Shown piece by piece: positions 1 to 8,734 of a stretch of 64,000 nt of DNA. The stretch lies in the NCBI RefSeq assembly GCF_034006445.1, contig NZ_JAVESS010000014.1, positions 1-64,000 on the forward strand, in the 5' to 3' direction. Numbering within the stretch: the stretch's first letter is position 1; each line of letters begins with the position of its first letter. This DNA comes from Desulfovibrio sp. Lineage in GTDB: Bacteria; Desulfobacterota; Desulfovibrionia; Desulfovibrionales; Desulfovibrionaceae. The position numbers and the translations under genes were made by a program. The notes beneath the pieces were generated by a model. It saw only the letters and a program-made list of their open reading frames with translations. It did not search any database and was not told the origin of the DNA.

Positions 1-79
1 CAACCTTGTCCAGTTCATTCACAATGATCTGGCCGTTTTCTTCAAACTGTACTGTAAGATCGTCAATGGTTTCGTTCAA
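1..79 (-). CDS. Hypothetical protein, 5' end only
   Basis: This reading frame runs off the left edge, so only about 26 N-terminal residues are visible (NETIDDLTVQFEENGQ and on). A TTG at 79-77 is the likely start because a GGGAG motif lies about 8 nt upstream; the nearby ATG opens a frame that stops after seven codons. It is acidic and soluble-looking and follows the 76-codon gene upstream by about 50 nt, so the two are probably cotranscribed. I do not recognise a family. Confidence 0.5.
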   Translation of the reverse strand, partial: MNETIDDLTVQFEENGQIIVNELDKV

Positions 80-129
80 AATGCATTCTCCCTGCAGGGG
101 CTTGTGACCGCTCGCCTGACCGAGCAATA

Positions 130-360
130 TTATCCGGCATAGTCTGCCAGCAGACCACGTATATCTTCAGGAAGCTGCGGCGGGGTCAGTACCATTTCCG
201 CCGGGCCGGGGCCGTATTTGCTGGCGACAATCGCTCCAGCCGCAGACAGCGCCATCAACCGTTCGGTCATGGTGAGTTCCAGTCCGGCAGCCAGTTTGTT
301 GCCAAGTATGGTCAGAACATTTTCACTCAAGCTCAGCGGACTCACTGTACTGAATTTCAT
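130..360 (-). CDS. Small hypothetical protein (76 aa)
   Basis: I do not recognise this protein. The start is well supported: an AGGAGG motif sits 6 nt before the ATG. The middle (residues 20-50) is hydrophobic and alanine-rich but lacks a clear membrane span, and the C-terminus is acidic and proline-containing. It lies between the spermidine-synthase-like gene and the partial gene at the left edge, all on the minus strand, which suggests one transcript. No function is assigned. Confidence 0.55.
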   Translation of the reverse strand: MKFSTVSPLSLSENVLTILGNKLAAGLELTMTERLMALSAAGAIVASKYGPGPAEMVLTPPQLPEDIRGLLADYAG

Positions 361-429
361 GGGCCGCCTCCTCTACTTTTGTTGTAGAATGCTACATTTT
401 TCGCCCCGGCATCGCAAGGGGCCAGCCCA

Positions 430-1962
430 TTACTGCCGCAGCAGCATGAGCGCATAGCGCTCCACAGGGGCAAAATCGTCCGTAAGGGGCGGCGTGTCAA
501 AAACCAGCGGGCCTTCAAGGCGGGTTGCCAGCATGGCGGCCATGCCCGCGTCGGCGTTTGCGCCCGCCTCTTCTGCCCGTGCCTTTTCCCCGGCTGTGCC
601 CGTCCTTTTTTCAGGAAAAGCCACAACCATGAGGTTTTGCACCTCGCCCAGCCTGTCGGGGCGGGACACGCAATACACCTGCACCTCTGCAAAGGCCGAG
701 GACAATGCCCCGTAGATGCCCTGAAACAATCGTCCGTCCTCGCCGTTCACAGCGGAAATGACGTTCATGAGCAGCGCGCCCCCCGGTGCAACGGCCCGCC
801 GCAAGGCCCGCGCGGCTTCCACCGTGCCCATCTGGAAGGGAACCGCATAGTGCGAGTTGAACACGTCCACAAAAACCAGGTCATACTGCCCCTGCTGCCG
901 GTTCAAAAAGGCCCTGGCGTCCTCGTGCTGCACCGTAAGGCGTGCGTCGTCCTTGAGGTCGAACCAGCGGCGGGCGGTTGCAGTCATGGCCGGGTCGATT
1001 TCCACCACGGTCATGCGCACCTCGTCGGGCGCTGCCAAGGCCGACTTGCCCGCCAGAATCCACTTGGGCACGGAATAGCCGCCCCCGCCAAGCATGAGCA
1101 CAGAACGGGCCTGGGGCACAAAGCGCGGGCCAAGGGCATAAAACCGCGTGTACTGAAAATAGAGTTCCGCCGGGTCATCCAGGTACATGCCCGACTGGCT
1201 GTAGCCGGGGTCAGTGGCCATGAGCCGCACGGCGCGCCCGCCCTCGCCCCAGTCCATGCCCTCATAGACGCGGATGCTGTTATAGGGGCTTTCCACAAGC
1301 CGCACCCCTCCCCTGTTCTCCTGCCAGGTTCCGTACATGCCGTTCATGACGGCCCCAATCAGGCACAGGGCCAGCAGGGCAGCGCGCACCTTGCCGCCGC
1401 GCGCCGCATTGCACAGCGAAAGCGCCATCATGCACACGGCCACGCCCCAGAGAATGCTGGCGCTGCCGAAAAAGGAAATGAGCACAAAGCCGCCCAGAAA
1501 GGTGCCCAGAATGCTGCCCGCCGTGGAAAGCGCGTACAGCCGCCCCACCGTGGCCCCGGCAGTGTCGACGCTGCCGATGCGCAGGCGGATGGCATAGGGG
1601 CTTATGGCCCCGAAAAAGAGGGCAGGCAGGGCAAAAATACCCACAGCGGCGGCCACGGCGGCCACGTACAGATTGCCGATGCCCTCTGTGACCCACTGGC
1701 CCACCAGCGAATGACACAGGGCCGTAAGCGCGCAGCCAAGTCCGGCTCCGGCCAGGGCCAGGGCCAGCCCACGGCGCGACAGATGCCTGTCGGCCATGCG
1801 TCCGCCCGCCCACGCTCCCAGAGCGAGACAGGCCAGCACCACGCCTATAAGACTTGTCCACACAATGGCCGAGGTGCCCACATAGGGGGCCAGCACACGC
1901 GCGCCCACCATTTCCAGCACCATCACCAGCGCGCCGCTAAAAAAAACCGTCAGTTCCAGCAT
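430..1962 (-). CDS. Spermidine-synthase-like protein with N-terminal membrane domain
   Basis: The 510-residue protein has two parts. Residues 1 to about 215 are a chain of hydrophobic helices (start MLELTVFFSGALVMVLEMVG), as in the polyamine-synthase-like proteins fused to a membrane domain. Residues about 225-510 form a Rossmann methyltransferase/SpeE-like fold with the SAM-type loop VLMLGGGGYS, an acidic EIDPAM strand, and YDLVFVDVFNSH in the position of the catalytic aspartate strand. The ATG at 1962 has an AAAGGAA ribosome site; the open frame extends upstream but that part is low-complexity and not protein-like. The substrate is uncertain: many members of this fused family are not proven spermidine synthases. 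Confidence 0.8.
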   Translation of the reverse strand: MLELTVFFSGALVMVLEMVGARVLAPYVGTSAIVWTSLIGVVLACLALGAWAGGRMADRHLSRRGLALALAGAGLGCALTALCHSLVGQWVTEGIGNLYVAAVAAAVGIFALPALFFGAISPYAIRLRIGSVDTAGATVGRLYALSTAGSILGTFLGGFVLISFFGSASILWGVAVCMMALSLCNAARGGKVRAALLALCLIGAVMNGMYGTWQENRGGVRLVESPYNSIRVYEGMDWGEGGRAVRLMATDPGYSQSGMYLDDPAELYFQYTRFYALGPRFVPQARSVLMLGGGGYSVPKWILAGKSALAAPDEVRMTVVEIDPAMTATARRWFDLKDDARLTVQHEDARAFLNRQQGQYDLVFVDVFNSHYAVPFQMGTVEAARALRRAVAPGGALLMNVISAVNGEDGRLFQGIYGALSSAFAEVQVYCVSRPDRLGEVQNLMVVAFPEKRTGTAGEKARAEEAGANADAGMAAMLATRLEGPLVFDTPPLTDDFAPVERYALMLLRQ

Positions 1963-2315
1963 GGCGTTCCTTTTTGGGGTCCAGCCCCTGGCGGTTGGGG
2001 CGAAGCTCCGGCAGCGCGGCACAAGCCGCGCATCAATCGCTTCCCCACAGTCATACATCCAGCGCAGATCACCAATGAACACGCGCTGTTTCAAAGTATA
2101 TACATGCCCGGCATTGCCACCCGCAAAATAACATAGGCAGCGCGAACGGCAGTGCCTGTGAACCGGCAGCGCCAGCCAGCGCGCGCAACTGCCGCGACTG
2201 CTGCGACTGCCGCGACTGCCGCGACTGCCGGAGCTGCCAGTCCCGGCTGATTGCAAAATATCCTGAACAGCGGAGCCAGCCCTGACATATCCTGTATTGC
2301 GGGCGACGGGCTCCC
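1963..2315. other. Intergenic region, 353 bp
   Basis: No gene is visible between the SpeE-like gene and tadA. The region contains a nine-base tandem repeat (2185-2238, listed separately). Reading frames crossing it encode only repetitive Ser/Arg or Ala/Val peptides, which are products of that repeat. Confidence 0.5.
2185..2238. repeat. 9-bp tandem repeat, six units
   Basis: Six consecutive nonamers of the form GCGACTGCC are visible. Three are perfect, and the first, second and last each carry one to three changes. The array lies in non-coding DNA upstream of the SpeE-like gene. Confidence 0.8.
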
Positions 2316-2885
2316 CTATTCTTCGCGCCTGGCGGCAAAAAAACCGCGCAGCAGTTCCGCGCATTCAGCCCCGCGCACGCCGCCCATATGCCAGAGGCTG
2401 TGGTTGGCGCTCTGCGCGTCAAAATATTCGGCACGCGAGACAACGGCCCCGGCCAGCGAATCCGCCGCCCCGTAAACCACTCCGGCCAGGCGGGCATGGA
2501 GGCAGGCCGCAGCGCACATGGCGCAGGGCTCAAGGGTGACCACCAGCACGCAGCCGCCAAGCCGGTAATTGCCAAAAACGCGCCCTGCCTGGCGCAGAGC
2601 CAGGATTTCGGCATGGGCCGTGGGATCGTGCAGGCCCACAGGGGCGTTGCCCGCTTCCGCCAGCACTGTGCCGTCGGGGGCCGCGATAACCGCGCCCACG
2701 GGGATTTCTCCGGCAGCGGCGGCCAGTCGGGCACGCTCAAGCGCACGCCCCATGAGGCTCTCCCAGCTATGCCCCGGCGGCGCGGGGGGCACAGGCCCGG
2801 CTGGCGCAAAAACGCGAACTCCCCCATTTCCGGAGGCAGGGCCGCCGGAATGGGGGAAGAAAAGGTCTGATGCCTGCCGCTTCAT
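2316..2885 (-). CDS. tadA: tRNA-specific adenosine deaminase
   Basis: TadA converts adenosine 34 to inosine in the tRNA-Arg(ACG) anticodon. The zinc and catalytic signature is intact: HAE at residues 91-93 and PCAMC with cysteines 121 and 124. At 189 residues it is longer than the usual 150-170 because of a Pro/Gly-rich N-terminal extension of about 40 residues before the deaminase fold. The ATG at 2885 has an AGGA motif about 7 nt upstream; the internal ATG at codon 45 is a possible alternative. It is 8 bp downstream of the LOG-family gene and probably cotranscribed with it. Confidence 0.9.
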   Translation of the reverse strand: MKRQASDLFFPHSGGPASGNGGVRVFAPAGPVPPAPPGHSWESLMGRALERARLAAAAGEIPVGAVIAAPDGTVLAEAGNAPVGLHDPTAHAEILALRQAGRVFGNYRLGGCVLVVTLEPCAMCAAACLHARLAGVVYGAADSLAGAVVSRAEYFDAQSANHSLWHMGGVRGAECAELLRGFFAARREE

Positions 2886-2893
2886 GCAGCGTC

Positions 2894-3562
2894 CTAAAGA
2901 ATAACTATTTTGCGCAGATGACTGGCCACTTCTTCAGGCGTGTCGCACACGGTGATGAGCCGGTCAATTTCCTTTTCCCTGATAAAGCCGCGCGCGGCCA
3001 TGTTCTTGCGCAGCCATTCCACCATGCCGCTCCAGAAGCTGGAATCGTACAGCACAATGGGGAAGGCGCGCGTACGCCCGGTCTGGGCCAGCACAAAGGC
3101 TTCGGAAAGCTCGTCAATGGTGCCCATGCCGCCGGGCATGACCACATAGGCCATGGCATACTTGACGAACATGAATTTGCGGATGAAAAAATAGCGGAAA
3201 TTGCAGCGGGTTTTCACATACTGGTTGCAACCCTGCTCATGCGGCAGATGGATGTGCAGCCCGATGGATTCGCCGCCCGCGTCAAAAGCGCCCTTGTTGG
3301 CCGCTTCCATAACGCCGGGGCCGCCGCCGGTGATGATGCCGAAACCGGCTTCGACCAGCAGACGCGAAATTTTTTCAGCGTCCTTATATTCCTGCGTGTC
3401 CGGCGTGCTGCGGGCCGAACCGAAGATGGATATGCAGTTGACCTTGAGAGCGTTGAGGGTGTCCAGAGCTTCCACCATTTCGGCCATGATGCGGAAGGTA
3501 CGCCAGGATTCGGTGGTGACGGAAGCAAGATCGTCCACAATATTTTGTTGCAGTTCAGGCAT
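2894..3562 (-). CDS. LOG family protein (TIGR00730-type nucleotide phosphoribohydrolase)
   Basis: The 222-residue protein has the family's two signatures: GGGPGVMEA at residues 79-87 and PGGMGTIDE at 143-151. Together they form the nucleotide-binding site of the Rossmann-like lysine-decarboxylase/LOG fold. Known members cleave nucleoside monophosphates such as cytokinin ribotides and AMP; the bacterial substrate is often unclear. An AAGGAGAA ribosome site precedes the ATG. tadA follows 8 bp downstream. Confidence 0.85.
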   Translation of the reverse strand: MPELQQNIVDDLASVTTESWRTFRIMAEMVEALDTLNALKVNCISIFGSARSTPDTQEYKDAEKISRLLVEAGFGIITGGGPGVMEAANKGAFDAGGESIGLHIHLPHEQGCNQYVKTRCNFRYFFIRKFMFVKYAMAYVVMPGGMGTIDELSEAFVLAQTGRTRAFPIVLYDSSFWSGMVEWLRKNMAARGFIREKEIDRLITVCDTPEEVASHLRKIVIL

Positions 3563-4014
3563 GGATTCTCCTTAGGGTATCTCCCGTTACTCCCGAAAAA
3601 ACAAACGCAAAAAAACATCAGCAGCGGCAGGCTGCCGCAGCTTTGTCGGCCTTCCGGGCGGAAGCGCGTAAATGGGCCGGGGGCCTGCTGCCGCCCGGCG
3701 AACCAGAGTAACAGTATATGTGGGCGGCGCGGTAAAGGCAATGCACTGCCCAATGCACGTGGAAAACCGGAGCAAAGCCGCGCCGGACGGCGCAGGCTTG
3801 ACGCTGCGCGCCTCAAGCGGCTATGGAAAAAAGTCCCCAACGCGACCTGCGGCCAACGCATGGCCGCACACACTGCGTTTTACGCGCCGCGCCCTGTACT
3901 GCACCGGGTTTTGCGGCGGTGGGGCACGTCAGACGGAAAACAGCAGCCTGCCTGCCCTCCGCCACGACGGACTTTGCGGCTGCTTCTGGCCGTTACTTAT
4001 TATCGGAGGCCACG
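3563..4014. other. Divergent intergenic region, 452 bp
   Basis: This stretch separates the minus-strand LOG/tadA pair from the plus-strand beta-CASP-rsmD-coaD-miaA run, so it must hold both promoters. I see no convincing gene or conserved RNA. The open frame continues upstream of 4015 on the plus strand, but that part has no family resemblance. Confidence 0.4.
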
Positions 4015-5625
4015 ATGAAGGTTCAACTTCTGGGTGCGGCTCAAACCGTGACCGGCTCCTGCTACATGATTGAGGCCTGCGGCAAAAGATTCTGCATCGA
4101 CTGCGGCATGCACCAGGGCAACAAGGCCATTGAGGCGCGTAACCGGGAAACTGAAGTCTACCGTCCCACTGATATTGACTTCGTCCTCATCACCCACGCC
4201 CATATCGACCATTCCGGCCTGCTGCCAAAGCTGGTGCGCGAAGGGTTTGAAAACCCCGTATACTGCACCAAGGCCACAAGCGAGCTTCTGGACCTCATGC
4301 TGCAGGACAGCGCCCATATCCAGGAAATGGAAGCCCTGTGGGAAGCCAAAAAATACATGCGGCGCGGGCTTAAAAATCCCCCCGCAGCCCTGTACACCGT
4401 GGCAGACGCGCAAAAAGCCGTCACCCTCTTTTCTGCGGTGGACTACCACAAGACCTTTGAACCCGCCCCCGGCATCACGGTCACCTATTATGACGCCGGG
4501 CACATCCTCGGTTCCGGCTCCCTGCGCATTGAAGCCGCCGAAAACGGCAAGACAACCAGCCTCATCTTTTCGGGCGACATCGGCCGCCCGCAGTCTCTTA
4601 TCGTGCGCAGCCCCGAAAATCCGCCCCAGGCCGACTATGTGTTTATGGAGTCCACCTACGGCGACCGCGACCACAAGGATGAAGACCTCAGCGATCAGGA
4701 ACTGGCCGACGCCATCGCCTACAGCTACGGCAAGGGCGAAAAGGTCATCATTCCCGCCTTTGCCGTGGAACGCACCCAGGAGGTGCTGTACTGTCTGCAT
4801 GTGCTCAACAAAAAGGGCCTGTTGCCCGCCGACATGCCCGTGTACGTGGACAGCCCCCTGGCCATCCGCGCCACCGAAGTCTTTGAGCGCAACCGCGAGC
4901 TTTTTGACGACGCCGCTCAAAAAATGCTCAATAACGGCGACAATCCCTTCTCCCTGCCCAACCTGCGCTACACCCTGTCCGTGACGGAATCGCAGGCCAT
5001 CAACGACTACAAGGGCCCGGCCATCGTCATCTCGGCCAGCGGCATGTGCAACGCGGGTCGTATACGCCACCACCTGCGCCACAATATCTGGAAGCCCGGC
5101 GCAAGCATCGTCTTTGTGGGCTATCAGGCCGTGGGCACGCCAGGCCGCAAGATTGTTGAAAAAGCCAAAAAAATAACGCTGTTCGGTGAAGATATGGACG
5201 TAGCCGCCCGTATTTTCACCATCAACGGTTTTTCGGGCCATGCCGGGCAAAGCCAGCTTCTGGAATGGCTGGCCCCCCTGGTGCACAACTGCGCGCAGGT
5301 GGTGCTCACCCACGGTGAATCCAAGGCTCAGGAAGTCCTGGCCAGGCTTATACATGAGCGCTTTGCCGTCACGCCCCACATAGCTTCCTACCTTGAGGAA
5401 ATGACCCTGGTCGGCTGCGAGGTTGCCGAAACCATCACGCACGAGACCAAGGCCCACCCCAAGGTGGACTGGAATTTCCTCACCGACGAAGTGGAACGCA
5501 AGTGGGGCATGTTCAAGGGCAAGCTGGCCGATGTGGAAGCCCGCCCCTGGGTGGAACAGACCGATTTGCACGAAGCTCTGGAAAAAATGGACTACGCCCT
5601 CACGCGCCTTATCTCGCGCATGTAG
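4015..5625 (+). CDS. Beta-CASP metallo-beta-lactamase-fold hydrolase
   Basis: The 536-residue protein belongs to the MBL-fold/beta-CASP family related to CPSF73 and RNase J. The zinc motif THAHIDHSG is at residues 60-68 (H61, H63, D65, H66). A second block DAGHILGS and a third FSGDIGR follow, and the beta-CASP region contains YVDSPLA and SASGMCNAGRIRHH. Family members act on RNA; a specific substrate cannot be read from the sequence. The start is the ATG at 4015 with GGAGG 6 nt upstream. rsmD starts 15 bp after the stop, suggesting an RNA-metabolism operon. Confidence 0.85.
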   Translation: MKVQLLGAAQTVTGSCYMIEACGKRFCIDCGMHQGNKAIEARNRETEVYRPTDIDFVLITHAHIDHSGLLPKLVREGFENPVYCTKATSELLDLMLQDSAHIQEMEALWEAKKYMRRGLKNPPAALYTVADAQKAVTLFSAVDYHKTFEPAPGITVTYYDAGHILGSGSLRIEAAENGKTTSLIFSGDIGRPQSLIVRSPENPPQADYVFMESTYGDRDHKDEDLSDQELADAIAYSYGKGEKVIIPAFAVERTQEVLYCLHVLNKKGLLPADMPVYVDSPLAIRATEVFERNRELFDDAAQKMLNNGDNPFSLPNLRYTLSVTESQAINDYKGPAIVISASGMCNAGRIRHHLRHNIWKPGASIVFVGYQAVGTPGRKIVEKAKKITLFGEDMDVAARIFTINGFSGHAGQSQLLEWLAPLVHNCAQVVLTHGESKAQEVLARLIHERFAVTPHIASYLEEMTLVGCEVAETITHETKAHPKVDWNFLTDEVERKWGMFKGKLADVEARPWVEQTDLHEALEKMDYALTRLISRM

Positions 5626-5640
5626 GCATACGGGAGGATC

Positions 5641-6192
5641 ATGCGCATCATATCAGGCCGCCTCGGCGGCCGGACTCTTAAAACTGTGGAAGGCGAGGGC
5701 TACCGCCCCGCCATGAGCAAAACCCGCGAGGCCCTCTTTTCCATGCTCGCCGCCCGTGGGCTTGTCTGGTCCACGGCGCGGGTGCTGGATCTTTTCGCGG
5801 GCAGCGGCAGTCTGGCCTTTGAGGCCATCAGCCGTGGCGCGCCCCATGCCCTGCTGGTTGAAAACTCCGTGCAGGCCATGCGCTGCCTTCAGGCCAATGT
5901 GGAAACGCTGGGCGTGCAGGCCGAAACGGGCCTCATAAAGGACGACGTGCTCAAGGTGCTCAGGCGGCCGCCGCAACAGCCCTATAACCTGGTTTTTATG
6001 GATCCGCCCTACCGCAAAAAGCTGGCCGAACCGGCCCTGCGGCTGCTGGCGGCCCACCGCTGGCTTACGCCCGGAGCCTTTGTCACTGCGGAGATTGAAA
6101 AAGAGGCAAGCTTTGCCGTACCTTCCGGTTTCACCCTGGAAACTGACAGACTGCTGGGCCAAACCCGCGTCTGCATCTGGATAGCGCCATGA
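5641..6192 (+). CDS. rsmD: 16S rRNA (guanine966-N2)-methyltransferase
   Basis: RsmD methylates G966 of 16S rRNA. The 183-residue protein has the N-terminal MRIISGRLGGR signature, the SAM loop LDLFAGSGS (residues 49-57) and the catalytic DPPY motif at 121-124, which is typical of N2-guanine methyltransferases. It follows the beta-CASP gene by 15 bp and its stop overlaps the coaD start (ATGA), the common rsmD-coaD arrangement. Confidence 0.95.
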   Translation: MRIISGRLGGRTLKTVEGEGYRPAMSKTREALFSMLAARGLVWSTARVLDLFAGSGSLAFEAISRGAPHALLVENSVQAMRCLQANVETLGVQAETGLIKDDVLKVLRRPPQQPYNLVFMDPPYRKKLAEPALRLLAAHRWLTPGAFVTAEIEKEASFAVPSGFTLETDRLLGQTRVCIWIAP

Positions 6193-6728
6193 AAATAGCC
6201 ATGTATCCCGGCACGTTCGACCCGATGACCAACGGGCACCTCAGCCTCATCCGCCGGGGCTGCGAGGTTTTTGACCAGCTCATCGTGGCGGTGGCCGACA
6301 ATACGCCCAAACGCCCCCTTTTCAGCCATGAAGAACGTGTGGACATGGCCCGTGTGGCGCTCAAGGACGAACCCAAGGTCATTGTGGAACCCTTTTCGGG
6401 CCTCACGGTGGAGTACGCCGCCCAGCGCGGGGCCTGTGTTCTGTTGCGCGGGCTGCGCGCCGTCTCGGACTTTGAATACGAGTTCCAGCTGGCCCTCATG
6501 AACCGCCGCCTGCAGCGCCATATCCAGACGGTCTTTCTCATGACCGACTACCAGTGGCTGTTCATCAGCTCCACCATCGTCAAGGCGGCGGCCAGCCACG
6601 GAGCGGACATCAAGGGTCTTGTGCCCGAAAACGTGCGGCTGGCGCTTATGGAAAAATACGAAAAAGGCGAGGTTGCCCAGGCCACCCCCTGTCTTGCCCC
6701 GCCCCACAGCGGCTTTCGCACCTCGTAA
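6189..6728 (+). CDS. coaD: Phosphopantetheine adenylyltransferase
   Basis: CoaD transfers AMP to 4'-phosphopantetheine, the penultimate step of coenzyme A synthesis. The nucleotidyltransferase signature is at residues 8-17 (GTFDPMTNGH), LLRGLRAVSDFEYE follows, and the C-terminal ISSTIVK loop is intact. The protein has 179 residues against about 160 in E. coli; the extra part is a C-terminal tail. The start codon overlaps the rsmD stop by four bases, indicating translational coupling. Confidence 0.95.
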   Translation: MKIAMYPGTFDPMTNGHLSLIRRGCEVFDQLIVAVADNTPKRPLFSHEERVDMARVALKDEPKVIVEPFSGLTVEYAAQRGACVLLRGLRAVSDFEYEFQLALMNRRLQRHIQTVFLMTDYQWLFISSTIVKAAASHGADIKGLVPENVRLALMEKYEKGEVAQATPCLAPPHSGFRTS

Positions 6729-6735
6729 CCGCCGG

Positions 6736-7707
6736 ATGAAATCCATGCGGAACACGCATACCAACAGCGGGGCGGCACAGGCTGCCCCGCTGCCTGTCAT
6801 CTGCCTTGCGGGGCCCACAGGCTCCGGCAAGACGGCCGCCGCCCTGGCCATGGCCGACGCTTTGAACGGCGAGGTCATCAATGCGGACTCCCGGCAGGTC
6901 TATGCGGATTTTCCCTGCATAACGGCGCAGCCCACGCCCGAAGAACGCGCCCACTGCCCGCACCACCTCTACGGCTTTTTGCCCACAGCGCAAAAAATCA
7001 GCGCGGGCCGCTGGGCTGACCAGGCCACGGCCCTTGCCCGCGACATCCTCGCCAGGGGCAAGACGCCCCTCCTGGTGGGCGGTACGGGGCTGTACTTTCA
7101 CACCCTGCTGCACGGCACGGCCCAGATTCCTCCTGTGAACCCGGCCCTGACCCTGGCCCTCACCGACCGCATGGAAGCCGACGGCGCGGCACGTATGCAC
7201 GCCGAACTGGCCCAGGTGGACCCGGAATACGCCGCCCGCATCCATCCCAATGACCGCCAGCGCATCGTGCGCGCCCTTGAAGTGCGCCAGGCCACGGGCA
7301 AACCCTTCACCTGGTGGCACAAAAACGCCATGAGCCCCCCGCCCTGCACCGGGCCGCTGCTGGTGCTGGATGCCCCCCTGGCCTGGCTGGAACCCCGCCT
7401 GGCCCGCCGCCTGGACATGATGCTCGACGCAGGGGCCATGGACGAGGCCCGCGCCGCCCTTGAACACTGCGACGACGACGGCGCGCCCGGCTGGTCCGGT
7501 ATCGGCTGCGCCGAAGCCCTGGCCTTTCTGCGCGGCCGCCTGAATTTCGAAGAATGCCGCTCGCTCTGGCTGCGTAACACACGCGCCTACGCCAAGCGGC
7601 AGCTCACCTGGTTTCGCGCCCGCAAGCAGGCCCTCTGGCTGCCGCCGGAAGATGTGGACGGCGTGGTTACAGCCGCGCGCAGCGGCTGGGCGCGGTTAGA
7701 AGGGTAG
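6736..7707 (+). CDS. miaA: tRNA dimethylallyltransferase
   Basis: MiaA adds the dimethylallyl group to N6 of A37 in tRNAs that read UNN codons. The P-loop GPTGSGKT lies at residues 26-33, DSRQVY at 51-56, LLVGGTGLYF and the RIVRALEV segment follow. The ATG at 6736 lies 8 bp after coaD; a second in-frame ATG at 6745 is possible, and neither has a strong ribosome site. The protein is 323 residues, normal for the family. A G-rich palindrome follows the stop and may end the transcript. Confidence 0.93.
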   Translation: MKSMRNTHTNSGAAQAAPLPVICLAGPTGSGKTAAALAMADALNGEVINADSRQVYADFPCITAQPTPEERAHCPHHLYGFLPTAQKISAGRWADQATALARDILARGKTPLLVGGTGLYFHTLLHGTAQIPPVNPALTLALTDRMEADGAARMHAELAQVDPEYAARIHPNDRQRIVRALEVRQATGKPFTWWHKNAMSPPPCTGPLLVLDAPLAWLEPRLARRLDMMLDAGAMDEARAALEHCDDDGAPGWSGIGCAEALAFLRGRLNFEECRSLWLRNTRAYAKRQLTWFRARKQALWLPPEDVDGVVTAARSGWARLEG

Positions 7708-7712
7708 TATGT

Positions 7713-7847
7713 TGGAATACTTTGTGGGGGAGGGACCGCCTATCCTGCTCCCGCGCGGCTGAAAAGCCCGTTGTGGAATACTTTGTGGGGGAGGGACCCT
7801 TTTGAAAAAGGGTCCCCTCCCCCACACCCCCTCCCCCTAAAACTTTT
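7713..7847 (+). repeat. G-rich palindromic repeat (family A): fragment plus full copy
   Basis: A 27-base segment containing GAATACTTTGTGGGGGAGGG occurs twice in direct orientation, at 7711-7737 and 7771-7799. The second copy continues into a near-perfect stem of about 19 bp (7785-7825), then a C-rich tail ending in CCTAAAAC. The same element occurs at about 44634-44710 and 57083-57153, and interrupted in reverse orientation at 50546-50770. It lies between the 3' ends of convergent miaA and the carbonic anhydrase gene, and could act as a terminator. Confidence 0.8.
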
Positions 7848-8003
7848 ATGATATTCCGGGCGGGTACCGTGGGAGTTCTGAACTGAAATGGGGGGGGGCA
7901 GAACCAGGGTACTCCTGACGGCGCACCAGCACGACAACTGGCGGCGACCCAGTTACTGGAATGCTTCCAGCCGCTTTTGCTTATCAGACTGCCAAACGCA
8001 GAC

Positions 8004-8031
8004 AGGCGGCCCGCTCTAAAGCGGGCCGCCT
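8004..8031. terminator. Hairpin between miaA and carbonic anhydrase
   Basis: A perfect 12-bp stem (AGGCGGCCCGCT and its complement) closes a CTAA loop. It lies 50 bp past the carbonic anhydrase stop codon and in the convergent gap. There is no strong U tract on either strand, so it may be a weak bidirectional terminator or an RNA-stabilising end. Confidence 0.55.
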
Positions 8032-8080
8032 GAAATTTACGTACCTTGCGCACAAAAAGCTGTACGGCAACCCTGTGCGC

Positions 8081-8734
8081 CTACAGCGCGGCTTCCGACT
8101 TGCTCAGTGTCAGAAATTCGTGCTGGTCGGGATCATAGTATTCCATTTCGCCGGATTCGATATGGTAAAGCCAGCCATGGATATGCAGGGTGCCATTTTC
8201 CACCTTTTCCCTGACGTAAGGATAGGTGAGCAGGTTTTCAATCTGAAAGACAATGGAGAGCTTTTCCGTCAGACGCAACAGCCTGTCCTTGTCGGAATCT
8301 TTGCCAAGCGCCAGCAGGGCGAGTTCCTTGGCCTTCTTGCCAAGCGAAAGCCACTTCTTGGTGTGGATGAGCTGGTCACCGCTGATTTCCTTGTACAGGG
8401 CCTCTATGGCCCCGCAGTACGTATGCCCGCAGATGATGATTTCTGAAATATCCAGGGTGGTGACGGCGTATTCTATGCCGGAGGCCATAGCGTGATAGTC
8501 TTCGTCCGGCTTGTGGGGAGCCACAAAATTGCCCACGTTGCGCAGCACGAAAAGCTGGCCGGGAGGAGCATTGGTTATGAGCGAGGGGATAACTCTGGAG
8601 TCGGCGCAGCCAATAAAGAGCGCCTTGGGATGCTGGCCGCTTCTGACAAGTTCCAGAAGCTCGGTTTCGTTCTTTTTAAAATAGTTTTTTTGAAACAGTT
8701 CATTGCCCTGCAACAGGCTTTCAACACTCTTCAT
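8081..8734 (-). CDS. can: Beta-class carbonic anhydrase
   Basis: The enzyme interconverts CO2 and bicarbonate with a zinc ion. The zinc and catalytic residues are visible: C43, D45 and R47 in CADSR, and H104 and C107 in GHTYCG. The protein is 217 residues, normal for bacterial beta-carbonic anhydrases. Translation should start at the ATG at 8734, because GGAGG lies 7 nt before it; a TTG codon immediately upstream is too close to be preferred. It is monocistronic and convergent with miaA. There is no signal peptide, so it is cytoplasmic. Confidence 0.93.
   Translation of the reverse strand: MKSVESLLQGNELFQKNYFKKNETELLELVRSGQHPKALFIGCADSRVIPSLITNAPPGQLFVLRNVGNFVAPHKPDEDYHAMASGIEYAVTTLDISEIIICGHTYCGAIEALYKEISGDQLIHTKKWLSLGKKAKELALLALGKDSDKDRLLRLTEKLSIVFQIENLLTYPYVREKVENGTLHIHGWLYHIESGEMEYYDPDQHEFLTLSKSEAAL

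Noticed and set aside
4000..5571. Minus-strand frame of 523 codons opposite the beta-CASP gene
   Set aside because: Shadow of a strongly supported gene on the other strand.
7713..7847. Possible CRISPR-like array from the repeated G-rich segments
   Set aside because: There are only two unequal copies, no regular spacer pattern and no cas genes; the same palindrome occurs singly elsewhere.
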